A DNA stretch of 64,000 nt from Leptospira ilyithenensis (GTDB taxonomy: Bacteria > Spirochaetota > Leptospiria > Leptospirales > Leptospiraceae), in assembly GCF_004771005.1 (NCBI RefSeq), contig NZ_RQHV01000001.1, forward strand, positions 1-64,000. The letters are read 5' to 3'. Numbering within the stretch: position 1 is the first letter of the stretch; each line of letters starts with the position of its first letter. Positions 1 through 9,127 of the stretch are shown here, piece by piece. A model generated the notes under the pieces. The model did no database searches. It was not told the DNA's origin and saw nothing but the letters and a program-made list of their open reading frames with translations. Made by a program: the position numbers and the translations under genes.

Positions 1-52
1 AAAACTTCTTTCTTCACGAACCTCTAATGAATAAACAATATTACTAAATGCC

Positions 53-107
53 CATTAACAAACACATTAGTAACGAGCGTAATCCGACAGACTTATCAGT
101 GTTAATG
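53..107. repeat. Inverted repeat, 8-bp arms
   Basis: CATTAACA at 53-60 is matched perfectly by TGTTAATG at 100-107, enclosing about 39 bases. It lies upstream of the nucleotidyltransferase gene and resembles in layout the longer inverted repeat at 861-931, so it may be the other boundary of a cassette-like unit. The arms are short and AT-rich, so chance is a real alternative. Confidence 0.3.
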
Positions 108-167
108 TGAATTTGACATTTCTTCTTTAAAAAGCTCTACATAAGGAGAGATTCATATATCCAATTA

Positions 168-196
168 TTGACTTTTTTACGATACCTATAGATAAT
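168..196 (+). promoter_or_regulatory. Sigma70-like promoter, possibly giving a leaderless mRNA
   Basis: TTGACT at 168-173 and GATAAT at 191-196 are separated by exactly 17 bases. The ATG of the nucleotidyltransferase is at 203, only seven bases after the -10 box, so a normal start site would fall on or next to the start codon. No Shine-Dalgarno sequence lies between them; an AAGGAG at 143-148 is too far upstream to serve this ATG. Predicted from sequence only. Confidence 0.5.
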
Positions 197-202
197 TTAC
201 AT

Positions 203-451
203 ATGAAGGTAGAAAGCAGACAAGAATTGATTCAAAAGCTTTCTGATGCTAAGCCAAAACTGGAAACCGGTTTTGGAGTTTTGCAAGTCGGTGTTTTCGG
301 ATCTTTTGCAAAAGATAAAATTAGTTCCAATAGCGACGTAGATATTTTCGTCGATATGAAAAACCCTGATTTTGACTCACTTGCCGGACTCCAAATTTTC
401 CTGAAAAGTCTTTTAGAAAGAAACGTTGATTTGAATAGTTATGCGAAATAG
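203..451 (+). CDS. MNT-type minimal nucleotidyltransferase (short, likely 3' truncated)
   Basis: The 82-residue product carries the nucleotidyltransferase signature G33-S34 followed by D45-x-D47 (SDVDIFVD), as in the MntA/MNT proteins that act as AMP-transferring antitoxins to HEPN toxins. It ends soon after 'RNVDL', where relatives usually continue for some 15-20 more residues, so the C-terminus looks cut. The cut coincides with a 20-bp sequence (438-457) that recurs inverted at 847-866. No HEPN partner gene is visible in the window. The start is the ATG at 203, next to a strong promoter but without a ribosome binding site. It may be a remnant or an orphan antitoxin. Confidence 0.7.
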   Translation: MKVESRQELIQKLSDAKPKLETGFGVLQVGVFGSFAKDKISSNSDVDIFVDMKNPDFDSLAGLQIFLKSLLERNVDLNSYAK

Positions 452-457
452 AGGCAA
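438..457. repeat. 20-bp inverted duplication, copy 1 (partner 847-866)
   Basis: The 20 bases at 438-457 are exactly the reverse complement of 847-866. Copy 1 covers the last codons and stop of the nucleotidyltransferase. Copy 2 sits where the BrnT remnant loses its N-terminus and where the attC-like repeat begins. The two copies bracket the decayed toxin-antitoxin remnant, which suggests recombination breakpoints. Confidence 0.75.
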
Positions 458-459
458 GG

Positions 460-676
460 TTAACTGACTTTCTTGAATTCTTCATTCACCTTTTCGGAAA
501 GGAGAATTTTAATTAATGATTGGTAAGGAACATCATTCTTATTTGCGAGAGTTTTTAATCTTTCTAACAATGACTCTGGCAAACGAATAGAAATCAGTTG
601 AATCATTTTCAGCCCAGAAATCAATTTCCTCAGAGTCGGATTTGAATTTAGGTATTTTCTTTTTGAGATTCTTCAT
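460..676 (-). pseudogene. CopG/BrnA-family antitoxin, frameshifted remnant
   Basis: Read from the ATG at 676 the product starts MKNLKKKIPKFKS and reaches 'FWAENDSTDF', the typical N-terminus of CopG-like antitoxins paired with BrnT. The frame is then lost. In another frame the ribbon-helix-helix part follows ('ISIRLPESLLERLKTLANK' and 'VPYQSLIKILLSEKV') and ends at the TAA at 460. The linker normally found between the two parts is missing, so there has been a deletion with a frameshift. The start overlaps the end of the BrnT remnant upstream, the normal arrangement for the pair. A free-standing RHH fragment starting at an internal ATG is conceivable but less likely. Confidence 0.65.
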
Positions 677-866
677 AAACCTTCCTTTCTTTCCGACTCA
701 TATCTCTTGTAGAAATAATTCTAATTTTGTTTTTTCTAATTGTGAAAATTGAAAAAAGTTTTCTTCCTGAATTCGTGATTTCCAATGCAGCAAATCTAAT
801 TTCTTTTTCAACAAAAAATGAGGGAGTTTAAAATCAGAACGGATTTTTGCCTCTATTTCGCATAAC
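648..866 (-). pseudogene. BrnT-family toxin remnant
   Basis: The 3' part reads in one frame as 'VEKEIRFAALEITNSGRK', 'LFSIFTIRKNKIRIIS' and 'TRDMSRKERKVYEES', the C-terminal half of BrnT-type RNase toxins, ending at the TAA at 648. Upstream, 'EAKIRSDFKLPHFL' is in a different frame, and the reading stops at the 20-bp repeat at 847-866, so the N-terminus is absent. It lies just upstream of the antitoxin remnant and overlaps its start, matching the usual toxin-antitoxin gene order. It is not expected to be active. Confidence 0.65.
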
Positions 867-931
867 GAACTAGCTTTACGACGTTGTCCGTAGCTGAGAC
901 CCGTCTACGCAGCAGACGATGTGGTGTTATG
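861..931. other. attC-like imperfect inverted repeat
   Basis: The segment begins CATAAC (861) and ends GTTATG (931), with an inner stem CGTCT/AGACG around position 910. The ends form GTTATGC/GCATAAC-type boxes that resemble integron core sites (GTTRRRY) with one mismatch. It sits between the toxin-antitoxin remnant and the acetyltransferase remnant, where a cassette boundary would lie. Both remnants are typical cassette cargo. No integrase gene is in the window, and the two arms are unequal in length, so this is only a candidate. Confidence 0.35.
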
Positions 932-972
932 TGATGAATAGCGCCAATATCGATTTACTATCCGCCAGAATT

Positions 973-1770
973 CTAAAGTTTCTTTTGCCAAATTTCTTTG
1001 AAATATTCTAAGGAAAAACCAAGCGCTTTGTAAAATGACTGATCTGATCGAACATACAGTTTATGAACATTCATGTTCTTAATTCGATTAATTCCTTCAT
1101 AGATAACTGCTCTACCTAACCCCTACTTTCTGAATTCAGGCATCGTTCCAACTAGCTCGATGATTCCAATGTTATTTATTGAATCATGCCAAATAGTAGC
1201 AAAGGATACAATTTCATTATTTCTATTAATGACTGCCAGATCAAGTTCTTGCGAATAGTCCGGCGCTTTCCTGAGCGATTGATACGCAATTTCTGCAATG
1301 TTATTATCAGGCTGAATACCACTATAATATCCGAAAACCTTTCTGGTGATTGCTTAATTTGTCCGAATTTATTATTCTAAATCCGGTAGGTAATTCGACT
1401 GCAAAATTATCGTCTAGATTTAGGCCATAAATAGGATCGGTTGAATTTTCGTACGCATAGTTTCGGTCGCTAATGATTTTTTTCAGCTGTGAAAAGCCAG
1501 TATTGATTCTTAAATTTAGAATTCTTTCATTTCCATGTTTAAAGGATAATTTTGTTTCTGCAAACTCCAATAATTCCTATTAGAAATTCATCTGAATATT
1601 TCAGATTCCTTAACTGAATAAATGCATCACCTAATTGCGAGCCCCGAATATTCCCATCCGAATTGACAACAGCGACGATGTCACCATCGGAGTTTTCCCA
1701 AAGCCCAACGGTCTCGGGCCACGAATCGAATGTACCAATTCCTCTGCGCAGGAGAAATTTTTAGAGTAGT
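973..1770 (-). pseudogene. GNAT-family N-acetyltransferase, degenerate
   Basis: Pieces of one protein can be followed on the minus strand across at least three frames: 'RRGIGTFDSWPETVGLW' near 1750-1700; a longer block from about 1570 to 1390; then 'GIQPDNNIAEIAYQSL' (near 1320) and 'IIELVGTMPEFRK', an in-frame TAG, and 'GLGRAVIYEGINRIK', 'LYVRSDQSFYKALGF', ending at the CTA at 973. 'EFRKxGLGRAV' is the acetyl-CoA-binding loop of GNAT enzymes, here with a stop in it. Upstream of about 1765 the frame is closed and no start codon is seen, so the N-terminus is also gone. It is clearly non-functional. Confidence 0.75.
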
Positions 1771-1854
1771 TTAAAGATAGATTTTTATTCTTCTGAAATC
1801 AGAATGTTCGTATTTCTTTCTTTTAAATTGCATATTGTAAATCACGATAATCTA

Positions 1855-1955
1855 AAGGGATGAGAAACCAGGAGGTGTTACCCATGTCCTGATCCCAGTG
1901 GGAGGATTGGCATAACTACGCCTTACCGTTACGATGCGGCACTTAGTTTTTTCTA
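1855..1955 (+). other. Unassigned segment with perfect SD and two minimal ORFs
   Basis: AGGAGGT at 1870-1876 is followed at ideal spacing by ATG-TCC-TGA (1884-1892). A second GGAGG at 1901-1905 precedes TTG-GCA-TAA. No longer reading frame follows. This could be a translational attenuator leader whose gene has been lost, or the end of a vanished mobile element. I see no gene in it. Confidence 0.3.
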
Positions 1956-1975
1956 TACTATCCCCGCCCTATCGA

Positions 1976-2091
1976 CATTGGGAGGGGTGAACCACAAAGC
2001 CGCCCAATGAGTTCCAACTATCACACCACCTTCCTCCTGTAAAGCGATCCAGTCATTTCCTGAAATTTATTTCCAAAAAGTTCGCCTTTTT
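1976..2091 (-). repeat. Dispersed 3' element, copy B
   Basis: Read on the minus strand, the conserved core AAAAAGGCGAACTT (2091-2078) is followed about 70 bases later by a hairpin with arms CATTGGG/CCCAATG (2009-2003 and 1982-1976) and then GTCGATAGGGCGGGGATA, which is shared exactly with the copy near 36621. It lies downstream of the gamma-carbonic-anhydrase gene (stop at 2233), in that gene's direction. The rest of the 1771-2232 gap holds GC-rich inverted repeats (for example GGGCG/CGCCC near 2161-2176) and no gene. Confidence 0.7.
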
Positions 2092-2232
2092 GACAAAAAT
2101 CACCGCGCAAGGGCCTGGTCGCACTTGCGACCGAAGCGTCAGCGAAGCCCGTAGCCCGGTCGGGCGTTGGATCGCCCGTAAGTTTTGAACGATCCCGAGG
2201 CGCCCAAAAAGGCTTACGCAAGAACAAAGAAG

Positions 2233-2763
2233 TTAGGAACTTCGGGACTCAATTCCTTCTTTGCGGTAATTTTCTTTGTATTTCGCGTAGTTGGAAGCGG
2301 TGCGGGTGATGATTTCGCGTTCTTTTTCCGTGATGTCCCGGATGATTTTTGCCGGGCTGCCCATAATGAGAACTCCGGGAGGGATTTTTTTTCCGGGAGG
2401 CACGAGAGACCCCGCCCCCACAAAAGACCACTCACCGATTTCCACATCATCCATAAGCATAGCCCCCATTCCCACAAAAGAATGATCCTTTAGGGTGCAG
2501 CCGTGGAGAGTGGCATGGTGGCCGATGGATACATAATTCCCAATTGTGACAGGGAACAAATCTCTTGCCACATGAACTAGTGTCATGTCCTGGATGTTGA
2601 CATGATCTCCGATTTTGATGTAGTTTACATCCCCTCTGAGTACACATTGGAACCAAATGGAGGATTCCTCGCCGATGGTAACGTTGCCTAAAATATCAGC
2701 ACTAGGTGCGACCCAAGCACTGGGAGCGATAAGGGGGGACTTTCCTTGGAAACTTTTTATCAT
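2233..2763 (-). CDS. Gamma-carbonic anhydrase-like hexapeptide protein (YrdA/PaaY type)
   Basis: The 176-residue protein is built of hexapeptide repeats forming a left-handed beta-helix ('[16 protein letters not shown]', 'NVQ'-type turns). It keeps the three metal-ligand histidines of the gamma-carbonic anhydrase family: H64, H82 and H87 within 'GHHATLHG'. Length and motifs match the cytosolic YrdA/CaiE/PaaY group. Whether it hydrates CO2 cannot be told, since many members are inactive as carbonic anhydrases. It is divergent from sucB with a 156-bp gap, and its 3' side carries dispersed repeat copy B. Confidence 0.85.
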   Translation of the reverse strand: MIKSFQGKSPLIAPSAWVAPSADILGNVTIGEESSIWFQCVLRGDVNYIKIGDHVNIQDMTLVHVARDLFPVTIGNYVSIGHHATLHGCTLKDHSFVGMGAMLMDDVEIGEWSFVGAGSLVPPGKKIPPGVLIMGSPAKIIRDITEKEREIITRTASNYAKYKENYRKEGIESRSS

Positions 2764-2919
2764 TTTCTTTTACAAAAGGGCGGGAGATGAACAAACTCAA
2801 GCATTTTCGGTTTTTTAATTGCGTTTTTCCCTTTGTGCAGGCTATCGTTGTTATAGATTCGTGGAATCCCAGTCTTCAAAAATCCTGTTTTTACAAAATC
2901 ATTTCCCTAGGAATACTAC

Positions 2920-4152
2920 ATGGCAATAGAAATTAAAGTCCCAGAGATGGGGGAATCTATAACCGAAGCAACAATCAGTGCTTGGACAAAAAAAGAAGGC
3001 GATAGCGTCAAAGTAGATGAAGTTCTCGCAATACTCGAAACCGACAAAGTCTCGTTAGAGATTCCTGCTCCTGCAACAGGCGTTTTGAAAAACATCACTA
3101 AAAAAGTAGGCGATACGGTGCATGTTCGAGACATCATCGGTGCCATTGAAGAGGGCGCAACTGCTTCCGTCGCAGCACCATCCGCTCCCAGCGCTCCTGC
3201 AGCAAGTTCGGCTCCCGCAAGTTCCAACACAAACGAAGAACTACCACCTGCTGCCCGTAAGCTGATCGAAGAAAACAAACTCGATCCTTCCCGCATCAAA
3301 GGAACAGGCCGCAACAATCAAATTACAAAAGAAGACGTTTTAAATTACCTGGAAACACAAAAGTCAAATCCAAGTGCGAATGGTGCGGCTCCGAAAGCGG
3401 TAGCCACTCCGGAAATTGCAAAACAAGTTCCGACTGGTGCACGTTCCCAAGGCCCGCGCGAAAACGTAGTGCCGATGACAAAACTCCGCCAAACAATCGC
3501 AAACCGGTTGGTATCCGCACAACACAATGCCGCCATCCTTACCACTTTCAACGAAGTGGATATGAGCGGGATTATGGATCTTCGCAACAAGTACAAAGAC
3601 AAGTTCAAAGAGACCCACAATATCGGTCTCGGATTCATGTCTCTTTTTACAAAGGCGACTGTTTCCGCATTGAAATCCTTTCCGGCCATCAACGCGGAAA
3701 TTCGCGGAACAGATGTTATCTATAAAAACTTTTACGATATCGGAGTCGCGGTAGGCGGACCGAAGGGACTTGTCGTTCCGATTGTTCGGGACGCCGACTT
3801 ACTGTCCTTAGCACAAATCGAAGCGGAGATCGCAAGGCTTGCAGGCAAAGTAAAAGACGGAAAAGTGTCTCTGGAAGATATGGAAGGAGGAACCTTCTCC
3901 ATTTCCAACGGAGGTGTTTACGGTTCCATGATGTCCACACCGATTCTCAATCCTCCTCAATCGGGGATCTTGGGAATGCACAATATCGTCAAACGGGCGG
4001 TAGTTGTAAATGATCAAATAGTAATTCGTCCGATGATGTATCTTGCACTTTCCTACGACCACAGAATTGTAGATGGAAAAGAAGCGGTTCAATTCCTCGT
4101 AAAAATCAAAGATGCAATCGAAGACCCTGCCCGTCTTCTCCTTGAGGTATAA
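2920..4152 (+). CDS. sucB: Dihydrolipoyl succinyltransferase, E2 of 2-oxoglutarate dehydrogenase
   Basis: E2 transfers the succinyl group from E1 to CoA through a lipoyl arm. The 410-residue protein has an N-terminal lipoyl domain with the lipoyl lysine K43 in 'ETDKVSLEI', an Ala/Pro/Ser linker (about 82-105), a peripheral-subunit-binding domain ('[19 protein letters not shown]', about 108-145), and a C-terminal catalytic domain ending with '[12 protein letters not shown]' (H381, D385). One lipoyl domain and the length fit SucB rather than pyruvate dehydrogenase E2. ATG at 2920 has AGGAA ten bases upstream. lpdA follows after 9 bases and sucA after that. Lipoylation could depend on the lipoate ligase at 51502. 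Confidence 0.95.
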   Translation: MAIEIKVPEMGESITEATISAWTKKEGDSVKVDEVLAILETDKVSLEIPAPATGVLKNITKKVGDTVHVRDIIGAIEEGATASVAAPSAPSAPAASSAPASSNTNEELPPAARKLIEENKLDPSRIKGTGRNNQITKEDVLNYLETQKSNPSANGAAPKAVATPEIAKQVPTGARSQGPRENVVPMTKLRQTIANRLVSAQHNAAILTTFNEVDMSGIMDLRNKYKDKFKETHNIGLGFMSLFTKATVSALKSFPAINAEIRGTDVIYKNFYDIGVAVGGPKGLVVPIVRDADLLSLAQIEAEIARLAGKVKDGKVSLEDMEGGTFSISNGGVYGSMMSTPILNPPQSGILGMHNIVKRAVVVNDQIVIRPMMYLALSYDHRIVDGKEAVQFLVKIKDAIEDPARLLLEV

Positions 4153-4161
4153 AGACACTAC

Positions 4162-5568
4162 ATGGAACAATACGAAGTAATCGTAATCGGTGCAGGTCCC
4201 GGTGGTTATGTTGCGGCAATTCGCGCCGCGCAATTAGGCAAAAAAGTAGCTATCATTGAAAAAAGAAAAACACTCGGCGGAACTTGCCTGAATGTAGGAT
4301 GCATTCCCTCAAAGGCACTTCTCGATTCTTCCGAAGAATACGATAAAGCCAAACACAAACTAGGTGATCATGGAATCACAATCGGTTCCATTAAAATCGA
4401 CATCAAAAAAATGATGGATAGAAAGGACAAAGTCGTCGGAGAAGTGACTTCCGGGGTGGATTACCTCATGAAGAAAAACAAAATCACACGTTACCTTGGT
4501 CTTGGAAAATTCGTATCCAAAACCGAAATCCAGATCACAGACGATGACGGCAAAACCGAAAATATCTCAGGCACAAACATCATCATTGCCACAGGTTCCA
4601 CTCCGATCGAAATTCCTCCGCTTCCCGTGGACGGAAAAAACATAATCACATCGGATCATGCGATCGCATTGGATTCCGTTCCCGAACACCTAATCATTGT
4701 AGGCGCGGGAGTAATCGGTTTGGAACTTGGTTCCGTTTGGGGAAGACTCGGTGCAAAAGCCACCATCGTAGAACTTCTTCCCCGCCTATTCGGAACGGCA
4801 GACGCTGCCATGGCCGGACTTTCCCAAAGAATCTTGGAAAAACAAGGTATGAATTTTTTATTCGAAACCAAAGTCCATGGTGCCAAAGTGAAAGGCAAAA
4901 AAGTGGAAGTGGAGATAGAAGACAAAGAAGGAAAAAAGACAATTTTGGAAGGAGACAAGGTACTTGTTTCCATCGGACGCCGTCCGAATACAGATGGACT
5001 TGGTGCAGGAGAAATCGGAATCGAATTCACGGAACGCGGACGAGTCAAAGTCAAACCGAACCATTTCCAAACCAATATTCCCAATATCTATGCAATCGGC
5101 GACGTGATCGACGGACCTATGCTTGCCCACAAGGCGGAAGATGAAGGGATCGCAGTTGCAGAATTGATCGCAGGTCAATTCGGACATGTAAATTACCGCG
5201 CGATTCCTTCCATTGTTTATACCTGGCCGGAAGTCGCTTGGGTTGGACTCGGCGAAGAAGAGTTAAAAGCACAAGGAATCGAATACAAAGTAGGAAAATC
5301 CGTCTTCAAAGCAAATGCGCGTGCCAAAGCGATGAATGAACCGGACGGACAGGTGAAGGTACTAGCCGATAAAAAAACGGATAAACTTTTAGGTGTCTAT
5401 ATTGTAGGTCCTCGCGCGTCAGATATGATTGCGGAGGCGGCGGTTGCATTCGAGTTTGGGGCCAGTGCCGAAGACATTGCACGTTCCACGCACGCTCACC
5501 CCACTCTTTCGGAGATTTTAAGGGAAGCCGCCATGGACGCCGACGCAAAATGGTCGATCCATTCGTAA
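4162..5568 (+). CDS. lpdA: Dihydrolipoyl dehydrogenase (E3)
   Basis: The flavoprotein reoxidises the dihydrolipoyl arm of E2 with NAD+. The 468-residue sequence shows the FAD-binding GxGxxG ('[11 protein letters not shown]'), the redox-active disulfide C42-x4-C47 in '[15 protein letters not shown]', the NAD-binding '[14 protein letters not shown]', 'AIGDV' and the C-terminal 'HAHPTLSE' base motif near 444-451. It sits between sucB and sucA in the same operon, so it is the E3 dedicated to the 2-oxoglutarate complex, and it may also serve other lipoyl complexes. All catalytic motifs are intact. Confidence 0.95.
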   Translation: MEQYEVIVIGAGPGGYVAAIRAAQLGKKVAIIEKRKTLGGTCLNVGCIPSKALLDSSEEYDKAKHKLGDHGITIGSIKIDIKKMMDRKDKVVGEVTSGVDYLMKKNKITRYLGLGKFVSKTEIQITDDDGKTENISGTNIIIATGSTPIEIPPLPVDGKNIITSDHAIALDSVPEHLIIVGAGVIGLELGSVWGRLGAKATIVELLPRLFGTADAAMAGLSQRILEKQGMNFLFETKVHGAKVKGKKVEVEIEDKEGKKTILEGDKVLVSIGRRPNTDGLGAGEIGIEFTERGRVKVKPNHFQTNIPNIYAIGDVIDGPMLAHKAEDEGIAVAELIAGQFGHVNYRAIPSIVYTWPEVAWVGLGEEELKAQGIEYKVGKSVFKANARAKAMNEPDGQVKVLADKKTDKLLGVYIVGPRASDMIAEAAVAFEFGASAEDIARSTHAHPTLSEILREAAMDADAKWSIHS

Positions 5569-5613
5569 GAAAAAGATGATGCCGAATTCGTTTCATATAC
5601 AAGGGAGAAAAAG

Positions 5614-8373
5614 ATGACTACGGAACAGATGATGAGTTTATACGGCGACAACGTTGTCGTATTGGAAGAGTTATACGAGCAATTCAAACAGGACCCGACT
5701 TCCGTATCTTCGGACTGGGCGCTTTTTTTTCAGGACCTGGACCGAAGCTCTACCTCCTCCAACGGGAACGGTTTTAACGGAAATGGCTATGTAAATTATA
5801 CTTCTTCCGAGCACAGAAAGGATTCTTCTCTCAATGATTTCGGTATCATCAACCTTCTCAATGCCTACAGAAGACAAGGACATTTGGCGGCAAATCTTGA
5901 TCCGCTGGGGATCAATAAACCAAACCGCCAATTCATCGATTTAAAAATCAAAGCACTCAAAGCAACGGATCTCGAAGCGGAAGTGGATTCCGGTGTTGCC
6001 AATCTAGGAAAAACAAAATTACAAAACGTAATCAATTGGTTTGAAAAAACATATTGCGGTTCCATCGGTTCCGAACATTATTATCTGGTCAATGATGAAG
6101 AAAGAGAGTGGTTGCAAAACAGAATGGAACCGCTTGCCAACAACGAGTCTATTCCGAAAAGGACCGCATTACGACTGTTTGAAAAACTTTACCAAGCCGA
6201 TACTTTCGAAAATTTCCTCGCAAAAAAATTCGTAGGAAAAAAAAGATTCTCCCTCGAAGGCGGGGAAACAATGATTCCTATGCTTGACACTCTCGTGGAA
6301 GAAGCGGGCATGCATAAGATGGACGCCCTCGTCATAGGAATGGCACACAGAGGAAGATTGAATGTTCTTGTAAATGTGATCCGCAAACCTGCGGGACTCA
6401 TCTTTGCCGAGTTCGAAGAAAAACTTAACCCGGGTCAACTTGGTTATGCGGACGTAAAATATCATTTGGGTTATTCCAATAACGTAATGACCCATTCCGG
6501 GAAAGAAGTAAAACTTTCTCTCGCATTCAACCCTTCCCATTTGGAAGCTGTAGATCCTGTGATCGCGGGTTCCGTTCGTGCCCGTCAAGAGATGGCAAAA
6601 GATCATGATCACTCCAAATTTATGCCGGTAGCAATTCACGGGGATGCTGCATTTGCAGGCCAAGGTGTCGTGGCGGAAACTTTCAATATGATGAACCTGA
6701 ACGGTTATACGGTGGGGGGAACTTTCCATATTGTAATCAATAACCAAATCGGATTCACCACTCTTCCCAACGAATCCCGTTCCACTTTGTATGCAACCGA
6801 TCTTGCCAAAGGATTTCAAGTTCCTATCTTTCATGTGAACGGAGATGATCCCGAAGCTGTTTATCGTGTCACAAAACTCGCATTAGAGTATCGCCAAAAA
6901 TTCAAAAAAGACGTAATCATCGATTTGATCTGTTACCGCCGTTTGGGTCACAACGAAACGGACGAGCCTACATTCACTCAGCCTCAGATGTATGAGATCA
7001 TCAAAAAACACCCGAAAACGGTAAACCTTTATGAAGCTGCTCTTTTGAAAAGAGGAGACATCACTGAAGAAGAAATCCAGTTCATCAAAACGGGAACCAA
7101 TGAAGGTCTCGAACTTTCCTTCCAACAAGCAAAAGAAAAAGACACTCGTATTACAGTAGATACACTGGGTGGTGTATGGTCGCGATATTCCAAAGAACCT
7201 CTTGATTCGGATATTCACACGCAACTACTCCAACAACAACTGGGCGGAATCGTAAAATCTATCACTACGATTCCACAAGGTTTTACAGCAAATCCGAAAC
7301 ATGTAAAAGTGTTGGAAGACCGTAGAAAAATGGGCGCGGGAGAATTACCGATTGACTGGGGGTTTGCGGAAGCATTGTCCTTCGGATCCATTTTGGAAAA
7401 CGGGTTCCCTATCCGTTTGGCAGGACAGGATGCGCAGAGAGGAACTTTCTCTCACAGACATTCCGTTTTATCTGACACTTCCAATGGCGTAAAACTAACA
7501 CTACTCAATCATATCAGTGACAAACAAGCGCGTATCGATATCATAAACTCTTCGTTATCCGAATACTCCTGCCTCGGATTTGAATACGGATACTCTCTTG
7601 CCGACCCAAGTTCCCTTGTTCTTTGGGAAGCTCAGTTCGGCGACTTTGCAAACAATGCACAAGTGATCTTTGATCAGTTTGTTTCCAGTTCTGAAATCAA
7701 ATGGCAAAGGATGAGCGGGCTCGTATGTTTGTTGCCTCATGGTTATGAAGGCCAAGGCCCGGAACACTCTTCCGCAAGGCTGGAAAGATTTTTGCAATTA
7801 TGCGCGCTAGACAATATGCAAGTGGCAAACCTAACCACACCTGCTCAGTATTTCCATATCCTTCGCAGACAGATTTTGCAAAGTTTCAGAAAGCCGCTCA
7901 TCATGACCACACCGAAGTCTCTTCTCCGTTTGAAAGAAGCTGCTTCCAGCTTGGAAGATATCACAACCGGTGCCTTCAGAAAGATTTTACCTGACCCGGT
8001 CGCCAAACCGGAAAAAGTTGATCGATTGTTATTCTGCTCGGGCAAGGTATATTACGACCTGCGCAAAGCGGTAGACGTTGACAAAAAAGAAAACGTAGCA
8101 ATCGTTCGGGTAGAGCAGCTTTATCCTTTCCCGGAAAAACACATCCAACAGATGATTACAAGTTATCCTAAGATTAAAAAGTTCGTGTGGGTTCAGGAAG
8201 AACCGAAAAACCAAGGAGCTTGGTCATTTATCCGCGATCGGATCGAAGCGGTCATGCCGGAAAACAAACGACTCCATTATGCCGGTCGTTCCGAATTTCC
8301 AAGCCCTGCCTGCGGCCACGTGGTAACTCATTTGAAAGAACAGGAAACTTTAGTGAAAGAAGCCCTCGGTTAA
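5614..8373 (+). CDS. sucA: 2-oxoglutarate dehydrogenase E1 component
   Basis: The thiamine-diphosphate enzyme decarboxylates 2-oxoglutarate in the TCA cycle. The 919-residue length is normal for SucA. Recognisable parts are the N-terminal '[16 protein letters not shown]' segment, '[18 protein letters not shown]', the active-site region '[13 protein letters not shown]', the thiamine/Mg region '[16 protein letters not shown]' with 'NNQIGFTT', and the C-terminal '[19 protein letters not shown]'. The start at 5614 has GGGAG upstream. The order sucB-lpd-sucA is unlike the usual sucA-sucB(-lpd). Its stop codon lies in the loop of a strong terminator. Confidence 0.95.
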   Translation: MTTEQMMSLYGDNVVVLEELYEQFKQDPTSVSSDWALFFQDLDRSSTSSNGNGFNGNGYVNYTSSEHRKDSSLNDFGIINLLNAYRRQGHLAANLDPLGINKPNRQFIDLKIKALKATDLEAEVDSGVANLGKTKLQNVINWFEKTYCGSIGSEHYYLVNDEEREWLQNRMEPLANNESIPKRTALRLFEKLYQADTFENFLAKKFVGKKRFSLEGGETMIPMLDTLVEEAGMHKMDALVIGMAHRGRLNVLVNVIRKPAGLIFAEFEEKLNPGQLGYADVKYHLGYSNNVMTHSGKEVKLSLAFNPSHLEAVDPVIAGSVRARQEMAKDHDHSKFMPVAIHGDAAFAGQGVVAETFNMMNLNGYTVGGTFHIVINNQIGFTTLPNESRSTLYATDLAKGFQVPIFHVNGDDPEAVYRVTKLALEYRQKFKKDVIIDLICYRRLGHNETDEPTFTQPQMYEIIKKHPKTVNLYEAALLKRGDITEEEIQFIKTGTNEGLELSFQQAKEKDTRITVDTLGGVWSRYSKEPLDSDIHTQLLQQQLGGIVKSITTIPQGFTANPKHVKVLEDRRKMGAGELPIDWGFAEALSFGSILENGFPIRLAGQDAQRGTFSHRHSVLSDTSNGVKLTLLNHISDKQARIDIINSSLSEYSCLGFEYGYSLADPSSLVLWEAQFGDFANNAQVIFDQFVSSSEIKWQRMSGLVCLLPHGYEGQGPEHSSARLERFLQLCALDNMQVANLTTPAQYFHILRRQILQSFRKPLIMTTPKSLLRLKEAASSLEDITTGAFRKILPDPVAKPEKVDRLLFCSGKVYYDLRKAVDVDKKENVAIVRVEQLYPFPEKHIQQMITSYPKIKKFVWVQEEPKNQGAWSFIRDRIEAVMPENKRLHYAGRSEFPSPACGHVVTHLKEQETLVKEALG

Positions 8374-8384
8374 CGAGGGTTTTT
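8363..8384 (+). terminator. Rho-independent terminator of the suc operon
   Basis: CCCTCG (8363-8368) and CGAGGG (8374-8379) form a perfect 6-bp stem with loop GTTAA, followed by TTTTT. The TAA stop codon of sucA (8371-8373) lies inside the loop, so the terminating ribosome covers the hairpin. Confidence 0.8.
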
Positions 8385-8411
8385 CAAAGATTTTCGATTA
8401 AGCCTACAAAC

Positions 8412-8444
8412 GAAGGGAAATACAAAACTCCCTTCATCGTTTTT
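8412..8444 (+). terminator. Second terminator downstream of sucA
   Basis: GAAGGGA (8412-8418) pairs with TCCCTTC (8429-8435) around a 10-base A-rich loop, followed by ATCGTTTTT. It lies between the convergent sucA and tetR genes and may back up the first terminator. Confidence 0.6.
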
Positions 8445-8472
8445 CTGTTCGCATTCAAGTTTATTTCCCCAT

Positions 8473-9069
8473 TCACAAAATAGGCGCGCAGATAACTTGA
8501 ATTGATTCCTTTAATTTGATTTTAAAACTTGCATCGGAGTCACAGGAAAATTTGAATCCTTGTGCCATTGCTCGTAATGTATTTGTTATTTGTTCCGGAC
8601 CGATACCTTTTTTAATATAATATGCATTCAATTTGGAATCACGAATGGCTTCTATCAGCGCCAGATAAAATTTTTCTTCGTAAGAGCAAATGAGTCCGCT
8701 CACCAAACCTTTGCTTGCCAAGATAAGATCGTCAGCTTCGCTACTTTTTCCCCCAACATATCTGCCGAGCCAAGCCTCCAACGCTAGAAATAATTTCTCC
8801 TCAATCGGGATCTTCTTTTGGTTTAAAATTTGGGCGGCGGACCGGAAGGACGTTGCAAAAAAATACCGGAGCCCCTCTTTGAACAAATCTTCTTTATCTG
8901 CAAAATACAAATAAAGCGCCTGCCTGGAAATGGAAACGGATTTTGCAACATCATCCATAGATGTTTTTTTAAACCCGTATCTCAAAAAAACACCGATCGC
9001 TCCCTCTAAAATTTCAACTTTTCGGGAATCCGTTTCAATCTCGTCATTCGGAATCAATTTGTCTGACAC
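8473..9069 (-). CDS. TetR/AcrR-family transcriptional regulator
   Basis: The 198-residue protein has the TetR helix-turn-helix near residues 20-65 ('GAIGVFLRYGFKKTSMDD', 'VAKSVSISRQALYLYFADK'). The C-terminal ligand and dimerisation region does not point to a specific ligand. It starts with GTG at 9069 and no clear ribosome binding site, within about 60 bases of the divergent flavin oxidoreductase start. The shared region holds strong inverted repeats (9078-9105). This suggests autoregulation plus control of the oxidoreductase, as is usual for divergent TetR pairs. It likely responds to an electrophile or other substrate of that enzyme. Confidence 0.85.
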   Translation of the reverse strand: MSDKLIPNDEIETDSRKVEILEGAIGVFLRYGFKKTSMDDVAKSVSISRQALYLYFADKEDLFKEGLRYFFATSFRSAAQILNQKKIPIEEKLFLALEAWLGRYVGGKSSEADDLILASKGLVSGLICSYEEKFYLALIEAIRDSKLNAYYIKKGIGPEQITNTLRAMAQGFKFSCDSDASFKIKLKESIQVICAPIL

Positions 9070-9077
9070 AAAACAAA

Positions 9078-9105
9078 CTTGACAATTATTGTCCAGTTTG
9101 TCAAG
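9078..9105. promoter_or_regulatory. TetR operator (inverted repeats)
   Basis: GACAATTATTGTC at 9081-9093 is a perfect 6-bp inverted repeat around one base. A second pair, CTTGACAA (9078-9085) and TTGTCAAG (9098-9105), encloses it partly. TTGACA at 9079-9084 could also be a -35 box for the oxidoreductase gene. The position between divergent tetR and the enzyme gene fits a repressor site controlling both. Confidence 0.7.
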
Positions 9106-9127
9106 TAGGATTTAAAAGGAATCGATC

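Noticed and set aside
1855..1955. Left end of an IS110-type element
   Set aside because: It only vaguely resembles one, there is no transposase frame, and I cannot run a database search.
2185..2493. Open frames antisense to the gamma-carbonic anhydrase gene
   Set aside because: Low-complexity shadow frames of a well supported gene with no RBS or recognisable domain.
3808..4233. 141-codon open frame antisense across sucB/lpdA
   Set aside because: Shadow of two intact genes, with no start signal.
6169..6834. 221-codon open frame antisense to sucA
   Set aside because: It lies wholly in the conserved sucA coding region and shows no protein signature.
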